Of a stretch of 64,000 nucleotides of DNA, positions 25,852 through 33,717 are shown piece by piece. A program made the translations under genes and the position numbers. Each line of letters opens with the position of its first letter. The first letter of the stretch is position 1. Source of the DNA: Hyalangium gracile (lineage in GTDB: Bacteria > Myxococcota > Myxococcia > Myxococcales > Myxococcaceae); contig NZ_JAHXBG010000019.1 of NCBI RefSeq assembly GCF_020103725.1, forward strand, positions 124,001-188,000, read 5' to 3'. A model generated the notes under the pieces. The model was given only the letters and a program-made list of their open reading frames with translations, was not told where the DNA came from and did not search any database.

Positions 25852-27424
25852 ACGTCGTCCCGTTCTCCAGGCTGGAGTCCACGCGGATGTGGCCTGCGTG
25901 GGCCTCGGTGATGTGCTTGACGATGAAGAGCCCCAGGCCGATGGAGTGGCTGCCCCGCGAGCCCGGGTCCTCGCCGCGCTTGAGCGGCTGGAAGAGCTGG
26001 CCGATCAGCTCCGGCGGGATGGGCGCTCCCATGTTGTGCACGGAGAGCACCACGCTGTCGCGCCAGCCATGCGTGCGCACCCGCACCGCGCAGTGCTCGT
26101 CCCCGTAGGTCAGCGCGTTGTTCACCAGGTTGGTGATGAGCTGGGCCAGCCGGTCCGCGTCCCACGCGCCCTGGCCGTCTGCGGTGCGCTCCACGACGAG
26201 CCGCCGGTGCGGATGGGCCAGCTGCACCTCCTCCACCACCAGCCGGGTGAGCTCGTGCAGATCCATCGGCCGGAATTCCACCGGGATGGAGCCGCTCAGC
26301 CGGGCCTGGGTGAAGTCCAGCAAGTCCCTGAGCATGCGGGTGGCGCGCTCGGCGCTGGTGACGATGCGCTGGACGGACTGGCGCTGCGACTCGTCCAGCC
26401 CGCCCTTCTTGAGCAGGAGCCGGGCCGCCATGGAGATGGCGTTGAGCGGGTTGCGCAAGTCGTGGCTGACGATGCCGATGAGGTGCTGCTCGAAGTCGGC
26501 CCGGCGCTGGGCCTCGTGCTCGGCCACCTTGCGCTCGGTGATGTCCTGGAAGGCGCCCACCATGCGCACGGCGTGGCCCTGCGCGTCCCGCACCACGTAG
26601 CCCCTGTCGTTGACGAACATGTACGAGCCGTCCCCGCGCCGGAACCGGTACTCCTCCATCCAGTGGTTGCCCCCGGTGTCGACGACGGCCTGGAGGCTGT
26701 TCACCACGCGCTCGCGATCCTCGGGGTGGATGTTGTCGGCCCACCAGTCCAGGGCCATCTCCACCTCCCCCGGCGCGCGGCCGGTGAGCCGGTGGACGTT
26801 GTCGCTCCAGTGCACCTGGTGGGTGGACAGATCCAGATCCCACACGGCGTCGCTGGTGGCCAGGATGGCCAGCCGGTAGCGCGTCTCGGACTGGCGCAGC
26901 TCCGCCTCGGCCCGCAGGCGCTCGGCAAGCTCGCGCGGCCCGTCCTGGCCGTCCCGCAGCGCCTGCTCGTGCTCCAGGGCATAGCACCGCAGCGCCTCGG
27001 CTCCCGCGTGGGACAGCACGTCCAGCAGCCGCCGCAGCGCGTCCGTGTCCAGCAGGCACGCGCCCTCACGGAGCACGTCGAGGATCACATCCCGCAGCAC
27101 GGAGTACTCGCGCACCACCGCGGCGATGGCGAAGCCGCGGTGGAAGCACTCGCGGCCGTGCGACTGGGCGAGGGTGCCCACCGAGGCCGGCACCGTGGAG
27201 CCGGTGGCGACGGGCTCGCCCCGCAGGGCAGCCCCCAGCGCGTCGAGGAGCCGCGGCAGCGCCTCGAGCAGGCCGCCCTGGAGCGCGGGCGTGGACTGCA
27301 GGCGCACGCGCTCCTCCCACCGTTGGGCGATGGCCTGGCTCCGAGCCTGCAGGAAGTCCGCGAGGCCTTCGCTCGCCGGGTCGCACGGGCTCATGAGAGA
27401 CAAGCTGCCTTCGGTGGAGTCCAT
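25796..27424 (-). CDS. Sensor histidine kinase with RsbRD-like N-terminus and PAS
   Basis: 542 residues, soluble. Residues about 20-140 (DFLQARSQAIAQRWEERVR ... FAIAAVVREYSVLRDVILDVL) resemble the RsbRD/RsbT-antagonist N-terminal helical domain used by myxobacterial kinases as a sensor. A PAS/PAC follows (about 180-290), then HisKA with IVSHDLRNPLNAI near 320 and a HATPase with NLVNNALTYG and SIGLGLFIVKHI. No membrane segment and no receiver, so it is a cytoplasmic orphan kinase. The 3' end overlaps the MFS gene. Confidence 0.88.
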   Translation of the reverse strand: MDSTEGSLSLMSPCDPASEGLADFLQARSQAIAQRWEERVRLQSTPALQGGLLEALPRLLDALGAALRGEPVATGSTVPASVGTLAQSHGRECFHRGFAIAAVVREYSVLRDVILDVLREGACLLDTDALRRLLDVLSHAGAEALRCYALEHEQALRDGQDGPRELAERLRAEAELRQSETRYRLAILATSDAVWDLDLSTHQVHWSDNVHRLTGRAPGEVEMALDWWADNIHPEDRERVVNSLQAVVDTGGNHWMEEYRFRRGDGSYMFVNDRGYVVRDAQGHAVRMVGAFQDITERKVAEHEAQRRADFEQHLIGIVSHDLRNPLNAISMAARLLLKKGGLDESQRQSVQRIVTSAERATRMLRDLLDFTQARLSGSIPVEFRPMDLHELTRLVVEEVQLAHPHRRLVVERTADGQGAWDADRLAQLITNLVNNALTYGDEHCAVRVRTHGWRDSVVLSVHNMGAPIPPELIGQLFQPLKRGEDPGSRGSHSIGLGLFIVKHITEAHAGHIRVDSSLENGTTFTVTLPRRPPGAPEPARS

Positions 27425-27568
27425 GCCACCGTGGGTCCTCCGTCTTCACCGGATCGCCAGCCAATGTGCTCACGCCGAGGCGTGATGGCGAGAGCCCTCC
27501 TCAGGGGCCCGGCTGCTCGAACGGGCCACCTCTGAGTCCGAGGCGGGCGGACGTGGGAGCGCCTGCCG

Positions 27569-27763
27569 TCACACGCGCGGCGCCAGCTGGCTCCGCATCA
27601 CCAGCAATTCACAGGCGACGTCGCGCGCCGCACGGTGCCGCGCGGAGGCTGCCTCCAGCCGCTGCCGTGCCTCGGCGCTGCCATCCAGGCCTCGACGAGC
27701 CTGCTGCAGCTCGAGCGTGGACACCATGAGCAGGGTTGCCAGTTCCAGCTGCTGGAGCTCCAT
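27569..27763 (-). CDS. Small protein of unknown function, 64 residues
   Basis: The ATG at 27763 has GGAG about 9 nt upstream. The product is a predicted helical protein rich in Leu, Ala, Arg and Gln (MELQQLELATLLMVSTLELQ at its start), without signal peptide or Cys pairs. The frame extends upstream to 27895 but without a ribosome site. It could belong with the kinase gene 145 nt downstream. Only the start signal and codon use support it. Confidence 0.45.
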   Translation of the reverse strand: MELQQLELATLLMVSTLELQQARRGLDGSAEARQRLEAASARHRAARDVACELLVMRSQLAPRV

Positions 27764-27959
27764 CGTCCATCTCCTACGAGGCGTCCCGACCGTTGTACCA
27801 GCCACCTGCCTCCGGCCCCAATTCCTGGACACGGGGAAATCCGCAATACCTGACAGAACCGCCACTTCGAGGGTTGGCCCCCGGTGCCGAGCCATCTAAG
27901 GTGTGACGCACCACGGCAGTTCCGGGGGAGCAGGCCCGGAGCGCCGGTGCCACCGCGCC

Positions 27960-28733
27960 ATGGGCCACATCCACATCATCCGCGACTTCCCCTCCCCGCA
28001 GGAGGGCTTCCAGCGCACCCTGCGCATCTACACGCCGGAGGGGTACGACGAGCACGGCTCGCGCCGCTATCCGGTCCTCTACATGCACGACGGGCAGAAC
28101 GTGTTCGCGCACCCGGAGTCGGCGGTGTTCGACACGTGGTGCGCCAACCACGCGCTGGAGGCGCTGGTGCGCGAGGGCCGGCTGGAGCCGTGGCTCATCG
28201 TCGCGGTGGATGCGGGGCTGGGGCGCTTCCAGGAGTACTCGCCGTGGGACGAGCCGCGCAACCAGGTGCGGGGCCGCGGCCAGGCGTACGCGCGCTTCCT
28301 GGTGGAGGAGCTCAAGCCGTACGTGGATCGCGTCTACCGCACGCGCACGGAGCCGGAGTGGACGGGGGCGATGGGCTCGTCGCTGGGCGGGCTCATCTCG
28401 CTGTACCTCGGGTGGAAGCACCCGGAGGTGTTCGGGCGGATTGGGGGGCTGTCGCCCACGGTGATGTGGAGCTACAGCCGGCTCTTCGAGGAGTGGAAGG
28501 CGCACAGCCAGAAGTGGACGCGCATCTACCTGGACGCGGGCAGCACCGAGCACATCGACGCGGGCGGGGTGGCGCTCAACTACGGCGAGGCCACGCGCGA
28601 GTTCTACACGCACCTGAAGAAGCTGGGGTACCACGACCACGAGCTGCTGCTGGTGCTGGAGCCCGGCGGGCAGCACCACGAGAAGGACTGGCAGCGGCGG
28701 CTGCCGTTCGCGCTGCGCTGGCTGCTGAGCTGA
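27960..28733 (+). CDS. Esterase of the alpha/beta-hydrolase D family
   Basis: 257 residues from MGHIHIIRDF; a Met 19 codons earlier is possible. Typical features are YPVLYMHDGQNVF near the oxyanion loop, the nucleophile elbow GAMGSSLGGL, LYLDAGSTEH around the acid position and GGQHHEKDW with the catalytic His. This is the PF00756 family (esterase D, Fes and carbohydrate esterase relatives). No signal peptide, so a cytoplasmic ester substrate is expected, but which one cannot be told. Convergent with the ATP-grasp gene, 15 nt away. Confidence 0.87.
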   Translation: MGHIHIIRDFPSPQEGFQRTLRIYTPEGYDEHGSRRYPVLYMHDGQNVFAHPESAVFDTWCANHALEALVREGRLEPWLIVAVDAGLGRFQEYSPWDEPRNQVRGRGQAYARFLVEELKPYVDRVYRTRTEPEWTGAMGSSLGGLISLYLGWKHPEVFGRIGGLSPTVMWSYSRLFEEWKAHSQKWTRIYLDAGSTEHIDAGGVALNYGEATREFYTHLKKLGYHDHELLLVLEPGGQHHEKDWQRRLPFALRWLLS

Positions 28734-28748
28734 GCGGCCGGCGCCCGG

Positions 28749-29918
28749 CTACGGATTGAGGGCCTGGACGAAGCGGATGTCGTCGCGCAGGCGGTCCATG
28801 TCCATGTGGCGGGTGAGGTAGAGCTCGGTGCCCATGGCGGCCTGGTATACGGAGGGCAGGTTCGAGCTGTGCTGCAGCAGCGTGGGGCCGAGCCTGCGCA
28901 CCACCTCCTCGTGGGAGTGGCGGTAGGGGCGGCCGGCGCGCCGGGCGATGTGGCACACGTGGTACTTGGGCGTGTAGCGGAAGTCGCTCACGGGCTCGCC
29001 GGTGACGAGGCGTGCCCAGAGCCGGTACACGTCGATGTCGCAGGCGTAGTTGATCATGTCCGTCATGAAGCCGCCGGGCGGACGGAGGTTGGCCTCCAGC
29101 GCGACGAAGCTGTCATCCGGCAGGCGGAAGAACTCCAGGTGGAACCAGCGCTCGCGCAGGCCGAGCGCGGCCACGGCCTTGCGGCCCAGGGTGTCGAGCG
29201 CCTCGGGGATGTGCTTGAGGCTCCAGAAGGAGATGTCGCGCCTCTCCGTCACCACCTCCATGACGCCATCGCTGTACTGGTGGCTCAGGGTGAGGAGGAT
29301 GCGGCCCTCGCGGTCCACCAGGCCGTCAAAGGTGACGATGGTGCCCTTGACGAAGGCCTGGGCGACGTAGGGGGTGATGGGCGGCTGGGGGATGGCCTGC
29401 TCCACCTCGGCGTCGCTGCTCACCTTGAAGGTGTGGGCGGCGCCCACGCCCACGTCGGGCTTGAGGACGAGCGGGTAGCCGACGCGCCGGGCGAAGGCCT
29501 TGACCTGGTCGGCGCTCTGGACGAGCTCGAGCTCGGGGTGGGGCACGCCGGCCTCGCGGAAGGCGGCGGCCATGCCGGACTTGCTGCGCAGGCGGTCGAT
29601 GTCGTGGGGCTTGAGGCCGAAGACGTTGAAGTCCTCGCGCAGCCGGGCCTCCTGGCCCAGCCAGGACTCGTTGAGCGACTCGATGCGGGCGAGGCGGCCG
29701 TGGCGCCAGGTGAGGTAGCCGGTGGCGCGCAGCAGGGAGTCGTAGTCGTGGAGGCTGGGGGTGAAGAAGTACTCGCGGATGGAGTCCCTCAGCTCGTGGC
29801 GGAGCGTCTCGTAGGGGGCGTCGCCGACGGCCAGGACATTGACGCCCCGCTCTCTCAGCGCCGTGACGAAGTGGAAGTACTGCGGCGGAAAGTGGGGGGA
29901 GATGAAGACGAAGTTCAT
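28749..29918 (-). CDS. ATP-grasp ligase-like protein
   Basis: 389 residues. An N-terminal pre-ATP-grasp region (MNFVFISPHFPPQYFHFVTAL) is followed by the ATP-grasp fold: VGYPLVLKPDVGVGA supplies the nucleotide Lys, and HLEFFRLPDDSFVALEANLRPPGG the Mg-binding Glu and Asn. Such enzymes ligate a carboxylate to an amine through an acyl phosphate. There is no neighbouring biosynthetic cluster or peptide precursor to indicate the substrates. It is divergent from the luciferase-like gene. Confidence 0.85.
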   Translation of the reverse strand: MNFVFISPHFPPQYFHFVTALRERGVNVLAVGDAPYETLRHELRDSIREYFFTPSLHDYDSLLRATGYLTWRHGRLARIESLNESWLGQEARLREDFNVFGLKPHDIDRLRSKSGMAAAFREAGVPHPELELVQSADQVKAFARRVGYPLVLKPDVGVGAAHTFKVSSDAEVEQAIPQPPITPYVAQAFVKGTIVTFDGLVDREGRILLTLSHQYSDGVMEVVTERRDISFWSLKHIPEALDTLGRKAVAALGLRERWFHLEFFRLPDDSFVALEANLRPPGGFMTDMINYACDIDVYRLWARLVTGEPVSDFRYTPKYHVCHIARRAGRPYRHSHEEVVRRLGPTLLQHSSNLPSVYQAAMGTELYLTRHMDMDRLRDDIRFVQALNP

Positions 29919-30104
29919 GGCTCCTCGGAGCGGGGGCTCCCGTGGGGAGGACCATAGCGCGGGATCGCTCGGTGCTCACTTCCTTGTCCGGAGGGTGTGC
30001 GATCAGGCCCACTCCCAGCGGGTTCCATCCTCTGGTGGACAGGGAAGGTGTGGGTGGGCGGACCCATCGGAGAAACCGATGCATCGCTGGGGCATCCAAG
30101 ACGG

Positions 30105-31109
30105 ATGATGAGCACACCTCTCTCCATCCTGGACGTCATTCCGGCTCCGGAAGGGGCTTCGAGCTCCCAGGCGCTGCGCCGCAGCCTGGAGCTGGCCCGC
30201 CTGGCGGATCGGCTGGGCTACACCCGCTACTGGTTCGCCGAGCACCACAACATGCCGGGCATCGCGAGCACGACCCCGGAGATCATGATCGCGCTGGTGG
30301 CGGAGGCCACCTCGCGCATCCGAGTGGGTTCCGGCGGGGTGATGCTGCCCAACCACGCGCCGCTCAAGGTGGCCGAGGCCTTCAAGATGCTGGAGGCGCT
30401 GTACCCGGGCCGCATCGACCTGGGCATCGGCCGGGCGCCGGGCACGGACCCGAGGGCGGCGCTGGCGCTGCGGCGCACGCGGGAGGCGCTGGAGGTGGAC
30501 GACTTCCCGGAGAAGCTGGTGGAGCTGGTGGCGTTCGGGAAGGGGCAGTTCCCGGCGGGCCACCCGTTCGGCGCGGTGAAGGCGGTGCCGGACGACGTGC
30601 CGCTGCCGCCCATCGTGCTGCTGGGCTCGAGCGGGTTCAGCGCCCAGCTGTCGGCCCGGCTGGGGATGCCGTTCGGCTTCGCCGCGCATTTCAGCCCCGA
30701 GCCTCCCGACGGGCCGATGCTCGCCTACCGCGAGCAGTTCACGCCGGGGGTGCTGGAGAAGCCCCACGCCATCCTGACGGTGTCGGTGGTGTGCGCTCCG
30801 ACGGACGCGGAGGCGGAGCGGCTGGCCTCCAGCGTGATTCTGTCCTTCGTGCGCGCGCGGACCAACCAGCGCGGCAAGCTGCCGAGCCCCGAGGAGGCGC
30901 TGGCCTACCCCTACACTCCCTTCGAGCGGGAGGTGGCGGAGTCGATCCGGGCGATGCAGATCATCGGCTCGCCGGCGACGGTGAAGCAGCGAATCACGGC
31001 GCTGGTGGAGCGGACGGCGGCGGACGAGGTGATGGTGATGACGAACACTTTCGGCCACATGGAGCGGCTGCGCTCGTACGAGCTGCTGGCGGAGGCGCTC
31101 CTGAGCTGA
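30105..31109 (+). CDS. LLM-class flavin-dependent oxidoreductase
   Basis: 334 residues from the first of two adjacent ATG codons. The bacterial luciferase-like TIM-barrel signatures are clear: YTRYWFAEHHNMPGIAS, TSRIRVGSGGVMLPNHAPLKVAE and GRIDLGIGRAPG, with SPATVKQRI near the C-terminus. Members are FMN- or F420-dependent monooxygenases; the EHHNM form is common in the FMN-type MsnO8/YhbW group. Substrate unknown. The aldo/keto reductase gene starts 31 nt downstream, so a two-gene oxidoreductase operon is likely. Confidence 0.9.
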   Translation: MMSTPLSILDVIPAPEGASSSQALRRSLELARLADRLGYTRYWFAEHHNMPGIASTTPEIMIALVAEATSRIRVGSGGVMLPNHAPLKVAEAFKMLEALYPGRIDLGIGRAPGTDPRAALALRRTREALEVDDFPEKLVELVAFGKGQFPAGHPFGAVKAVPDDVPLPPIVLLGSSGFSAQLSARLGMPFGFAAHFSPEPPDGPMLAYREQFTPGVLEKPHAILTVSVVCAPTDAEAERLASSVILSFVRARTNQRGKLPSPEEALAYPYTPFEREVAESIRAMQIIGSPATVKQRITALVERTAADEVMVMTNTFGHMERLRSYELLAEALLS

Positions 31110-31140
31110 GCAGGATGGCCCCACTCTGGAGGGGAGAACC

Positions 31141-32058
31141 ATGGAGAGGCGACGGATCGGCTCGCTGTCGGTGTCGGTGATTGGGCTGGGGTGCAACAAC
31201 TTCGGGATGCGGCTGGACGCGCAGGCGACGGCGGCGGTGTTGGATGCGTCGCTCGAGGCGGGCATCAACTTCCTGGACACGGCGGACATCTACGGCGGGA
31301 CGAAGAGCGAGGAGTTCATCGGCCGGTGGCTCGGCAAGCACCGCGAGCAGGTGGTGCTGGCGACGAAGTTCGGCTCGAAGGTGGATGAGCAGCGCAAGGG
31401 AGCGGCTCCGGCGTACATCCGGCGAGCGGTGGAGGACAGCCTGCGTCGGCTCGGGACGGACCGGATCGACCTGTACCAGCTGCACCGGCCGGATCCGGAG
31501 GTGCCCATCGCGGACACCCTGGGCGCGCTGGACGAGCTGGTTCGCGCGGGGAAGGTGCGGGAGCTCGGCTGCTCGAACTTCTCCCAGGAGCAGCTCCGCG
31601 AGGCGGAGGCGGCGGTGAAGCCGGGCGCGGCGCGCTTCATGAGCGTGCAGAACGAGTACAGCCTGCTGCACCGGGAGCCGGAGCGCGACGTGCTGCCCGA
31701 GTGCGAGCGCAAGGGCCTGGCGTTCCTGCCCTACTTTCCGCTGGCGAGCGGGCTGCTGACGGGCAAGTACCGCAAGGGCCGGCCGTTTCCGCCGGGCACG
31801 CGCATCACGGACGGCGGGCGCTTCTCGAGCTTCCTGAGCGAGGAGCGGCTGGCCAGGGTGGAGTCGCTCATCGCGTTCGCGGAGTTGCGCGGACACACGC
31901 TGCTGGAGCTCGCCTTCTCGTGGCTGCTCGCGAGGAAGAGCGTGGCCTCGGTGATTGCAGGCGCGACCTCGCCGGCCCAGGTGAAGTCCAACGCCGCCGC
32001 GGCGGGCTGGCAGCTCACGGCAGCGGAGCTGGCGGAGGTCGACCGCCTCCTGTCATAG
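31141..32058 (+). CDS. Aldo/keto reductase
   Basis: 305 residues; GGAGGGGAG precedes the ATG. The family residues are visible: NFLDTADIYGG (catalytic Asp and Tyr), VVLATKFGSK (Lys), IDLYQLHRPDP (His), and ELGCSNFS and SVIAGATSPAQVKSNAAA for NADPH binding. It reduces aldehydes or ketones with NADPH in the cytoplasm. Cotranscription with the luciferase-like gene is likely. Confidence 0.92.
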   Translation: MERRRIGSLSVSVIGLGCNNFGMRLDAQATAAVLDASLEAGINFLDTADIYGGTKSEEFIGRWLGKHREQVVLATKFGSKVDEQRKGAAPAYIRRAVEDSLRRLGTDRIDLYQLHRPDPEVPIADTLGALDELVRAGKVRELGCSNFSQEQLREAEAAVKPGAARFMSVQNEYSLLHREPERDVLPECERKGLAFLPYFPLASGLLTGKYRKGRPFPPGTRITDGGRFSSFLSEERLARVESLIAFAELRGHTLLELAFSWLLARKSVASVIAGATSPAQVKSNAAAAGWQLTAAELAEVDRLLS

Positions 32059-32276
32059 GAGCGGCGCTCCTCTCAGCCTCCAGCCGAAGGGCACGAGCAG
32101 CGTGTCCACTCCAGCCAAGGCGGAATCCACCGTCGCCCAGAAGCCCGGCTTCTCCGAGACTCCCGGCACCTTCGACGGGCAGAAGCAGGGAGAGCGCAAG
32201 AAGACCTGAACCAACGGCCAGGCCCGTAGTGTCGTGGGCAGGAAGGGGCCGTCGCCTCAATCCCGAGGCGTCCACC
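32059..32276. other. No supported gene; left part of a 640-bp anomalous stretch
   Basis: From 32059 to the 45-bp element at 32702 no frame gives a recognisable protein, although several stay open by virtue of GC content. The minus-strand FCD regulator frame runs through 32277-32780 as an unusual tail. The stretch may be decayed coding sequence; I see no transposase signature. Confidence 0.5.
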
Positions 32277-33503
32277 TCAACGCTGGCGAGCACCCACTCC
32301 TGGCGCATCGCCAAGCCCAGTTCCGCAGCCTTCCGCCGCGTCCACTGCCAGAGCTGCCTGGCGCTCGCTGGGGACAGGCTGCATTGCCATGGCAGTTGGA
32401 GCTTCCGTGCACGGGGCAGGTGGACCTCCGCCGTCTGCTTCCGGGAGTGCCAACAAGGACGGAGGCGCCCAGGCAAGAAGCAGGGTGGGGGCGGAACAGA
32501 GCCTGCCTGGAGCACCTCCGGAGGAGGAGCGAAGAACAGGCGGGGCCGCAATGGATTCAGGGCCGCAGGAATCCTCCTGCCACTCGCCAGCGGAGAGCGG
32601 GGCGAGTGGGCCCTCGGGAGCGTTCCGGCTCGAAGTGGGACACGCGGTGGCCCCCCCTTCCTCGTGGACCGGGAGCCTCCCTGTCGGCTCGACTTGTTGC
32701 GAACTGGTATGACAAGCATACCAGTTGCTGGCGTTCTCGCCCGACACGGGCACCTCCCCGTGAGGAGGTGGGGGCTTGGGCACGGTATGTGCGTCGCGCA
32801 CCGGGGCCAGCCGGTCGAGCAGCGGCTCATCGGCAGCCTTCAGCAGCGCCGGCAACTGTTGGCGAAGGGCCTGGGCGTCACGGTCGGCCAGAGCGTTGAA
32901 CACGCACTGGGCCCACTGCTGGAGGGCCTCGGGCTGCAGCGCAGGGAGCAGAGCGGCTGCCAGCCCTCGGAAGGCCTTCTCCAACGACATCAGGAGCAAC
33001 ATGTGGCCGGGACGGTCCGCTCCTTGGGCCGCCAGCCTCAGCAAGTCGAACTCTCGCTCCACCCACCGGATGCGCTTCTCCTGCCAGCGCACCTCATCTC
33101 TCAGCGCGAAGCTGGCATTGAGCAGCTGCTCCACAGCGGGCTGGCTGGCGTGCTCGCAGCAGGCGGCCAGCAGTTCCACCGTCACCTCCCGCTTGAGGGC
33201 GAAGTACCCCTCGAGCAGCGGCCGGCGGTCCATGTCTTGGCGGCCCTCGGGCAGCAGCAGCTTCAGGCTCTCCAGCGACAGCGCTTCGCCCAGGGGCACC
33301 GTGCGGCTCTGTCGCCCGGGGTGTTGACGGATGAGTCCTCTGGCGGCCAGCCCCTGGAGGGCTCCTCGGATGGTGGTGCGCGACACCCCATAGCGCTGGG
33401 CCATCTGCCGCTCGGAAGGCAGCCGGCCCTTGGGCCACTGCCCCAGGGCAATCGTTTGCTCCAACTGCTCCGCCACTCTCGACACCAGCCCCTTGTGTTC
33501 CAT
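32277..33503 (-). CDS. GntR-family (FCD) transcription regulator with anomalous C-terminal tail
   Basis: 408 residues from the ATG at 33503, supported by GGAGG 10-14 nt upstream. The N-terminus is a standard GntR winged helix (LVSRVAEQLEQTI, LPSERQMAQRYGVSRTTIRG) and about 75-235 is the helical FCD effector domain. FadR-type members usually end here, near base 32780. The frame instead continues about 165 codons of Pro/Ser/Ala-rich sequence unlike any domain, crossing the 25-bp palindrome at 32702. Either the native stop was lost through insertion or rearrangement, or the tail is real. Effector unknown. Confidence 0.75.
   Translation of the reverse strand: MEHKGLVSRVAEQLEQTIALGQWPKGRLPSERQMAQRYGVSRTTIRGALQGLAARGLIRQHPGRQSRTVPLGEALSLESLKLLLPEGRQDMDRRPLLEGYFALKREVTVELLAACCEHASQPAVEQLLNASFALRDEVRWQEKRIRWVEREFDLLRLAAQGADRPGHMLLLMSLEKAFRGLAAALLPALQPEALQQWAQCVFNALADRDAQALRQQLPALLKAADEPLLDRLAPVRDAHTVPKPPPPHGEVPVSGENASNWYACHTSSQQVEPTGRLPVHEEGGATACPTSSRNAPEGPLAPLSAGEWQEDSCGPESIAAPPVLRSSSGGAPGRLCSAPTLLLAWAPPSLLALPEADGGGPPAPCTEAPTAMAMQPVPSERQAALAVDAAEGCGTGLGDAPGVGARQR
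32702..32746. repeat. 45-bp composite element, copy A (palindrome plus distal box)
   Basis: A perfect inverted repeat has arms AACTGGTATG (32702-32711) and CATACCAGTT (32717-32726) around ACAAG. Exactly 10 nt later comes TCGCCCGACA (32737-32746). A second copy at 63757-63801 has the same order and spacing. The palindrome form resembles operators of GntR/FadR-type repressors, and it lies within the tail of such a regulator. Confidence 0.8.
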
Positions 33504-33717
33504 CCTCGCCGCCCTCCTCGTTGCACGCCTCCTCCATCCAAGCAGAGGCATCTGACAACATCAGCAGCAACCCGAGTGAGCGGCGCGTCCATCGCCGGGA
33601 GCAGCAACGGTGAGGGGAAGGCGCAGTGATGCCTTTTTCCTACCCACACGTTTGGGTCTGACCGGCCTTCTCTGAAACAGGTTAACGGTCTCGCCTTCGC
33701 CGTCCTGGCTGCTGCCG

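Noticed and set aside
32059-32700. Insertion-sequence or transposase remnant
   Set aside because: No transposase motif in any frame and no flanking target duplication seen; left as unexplained sequence.
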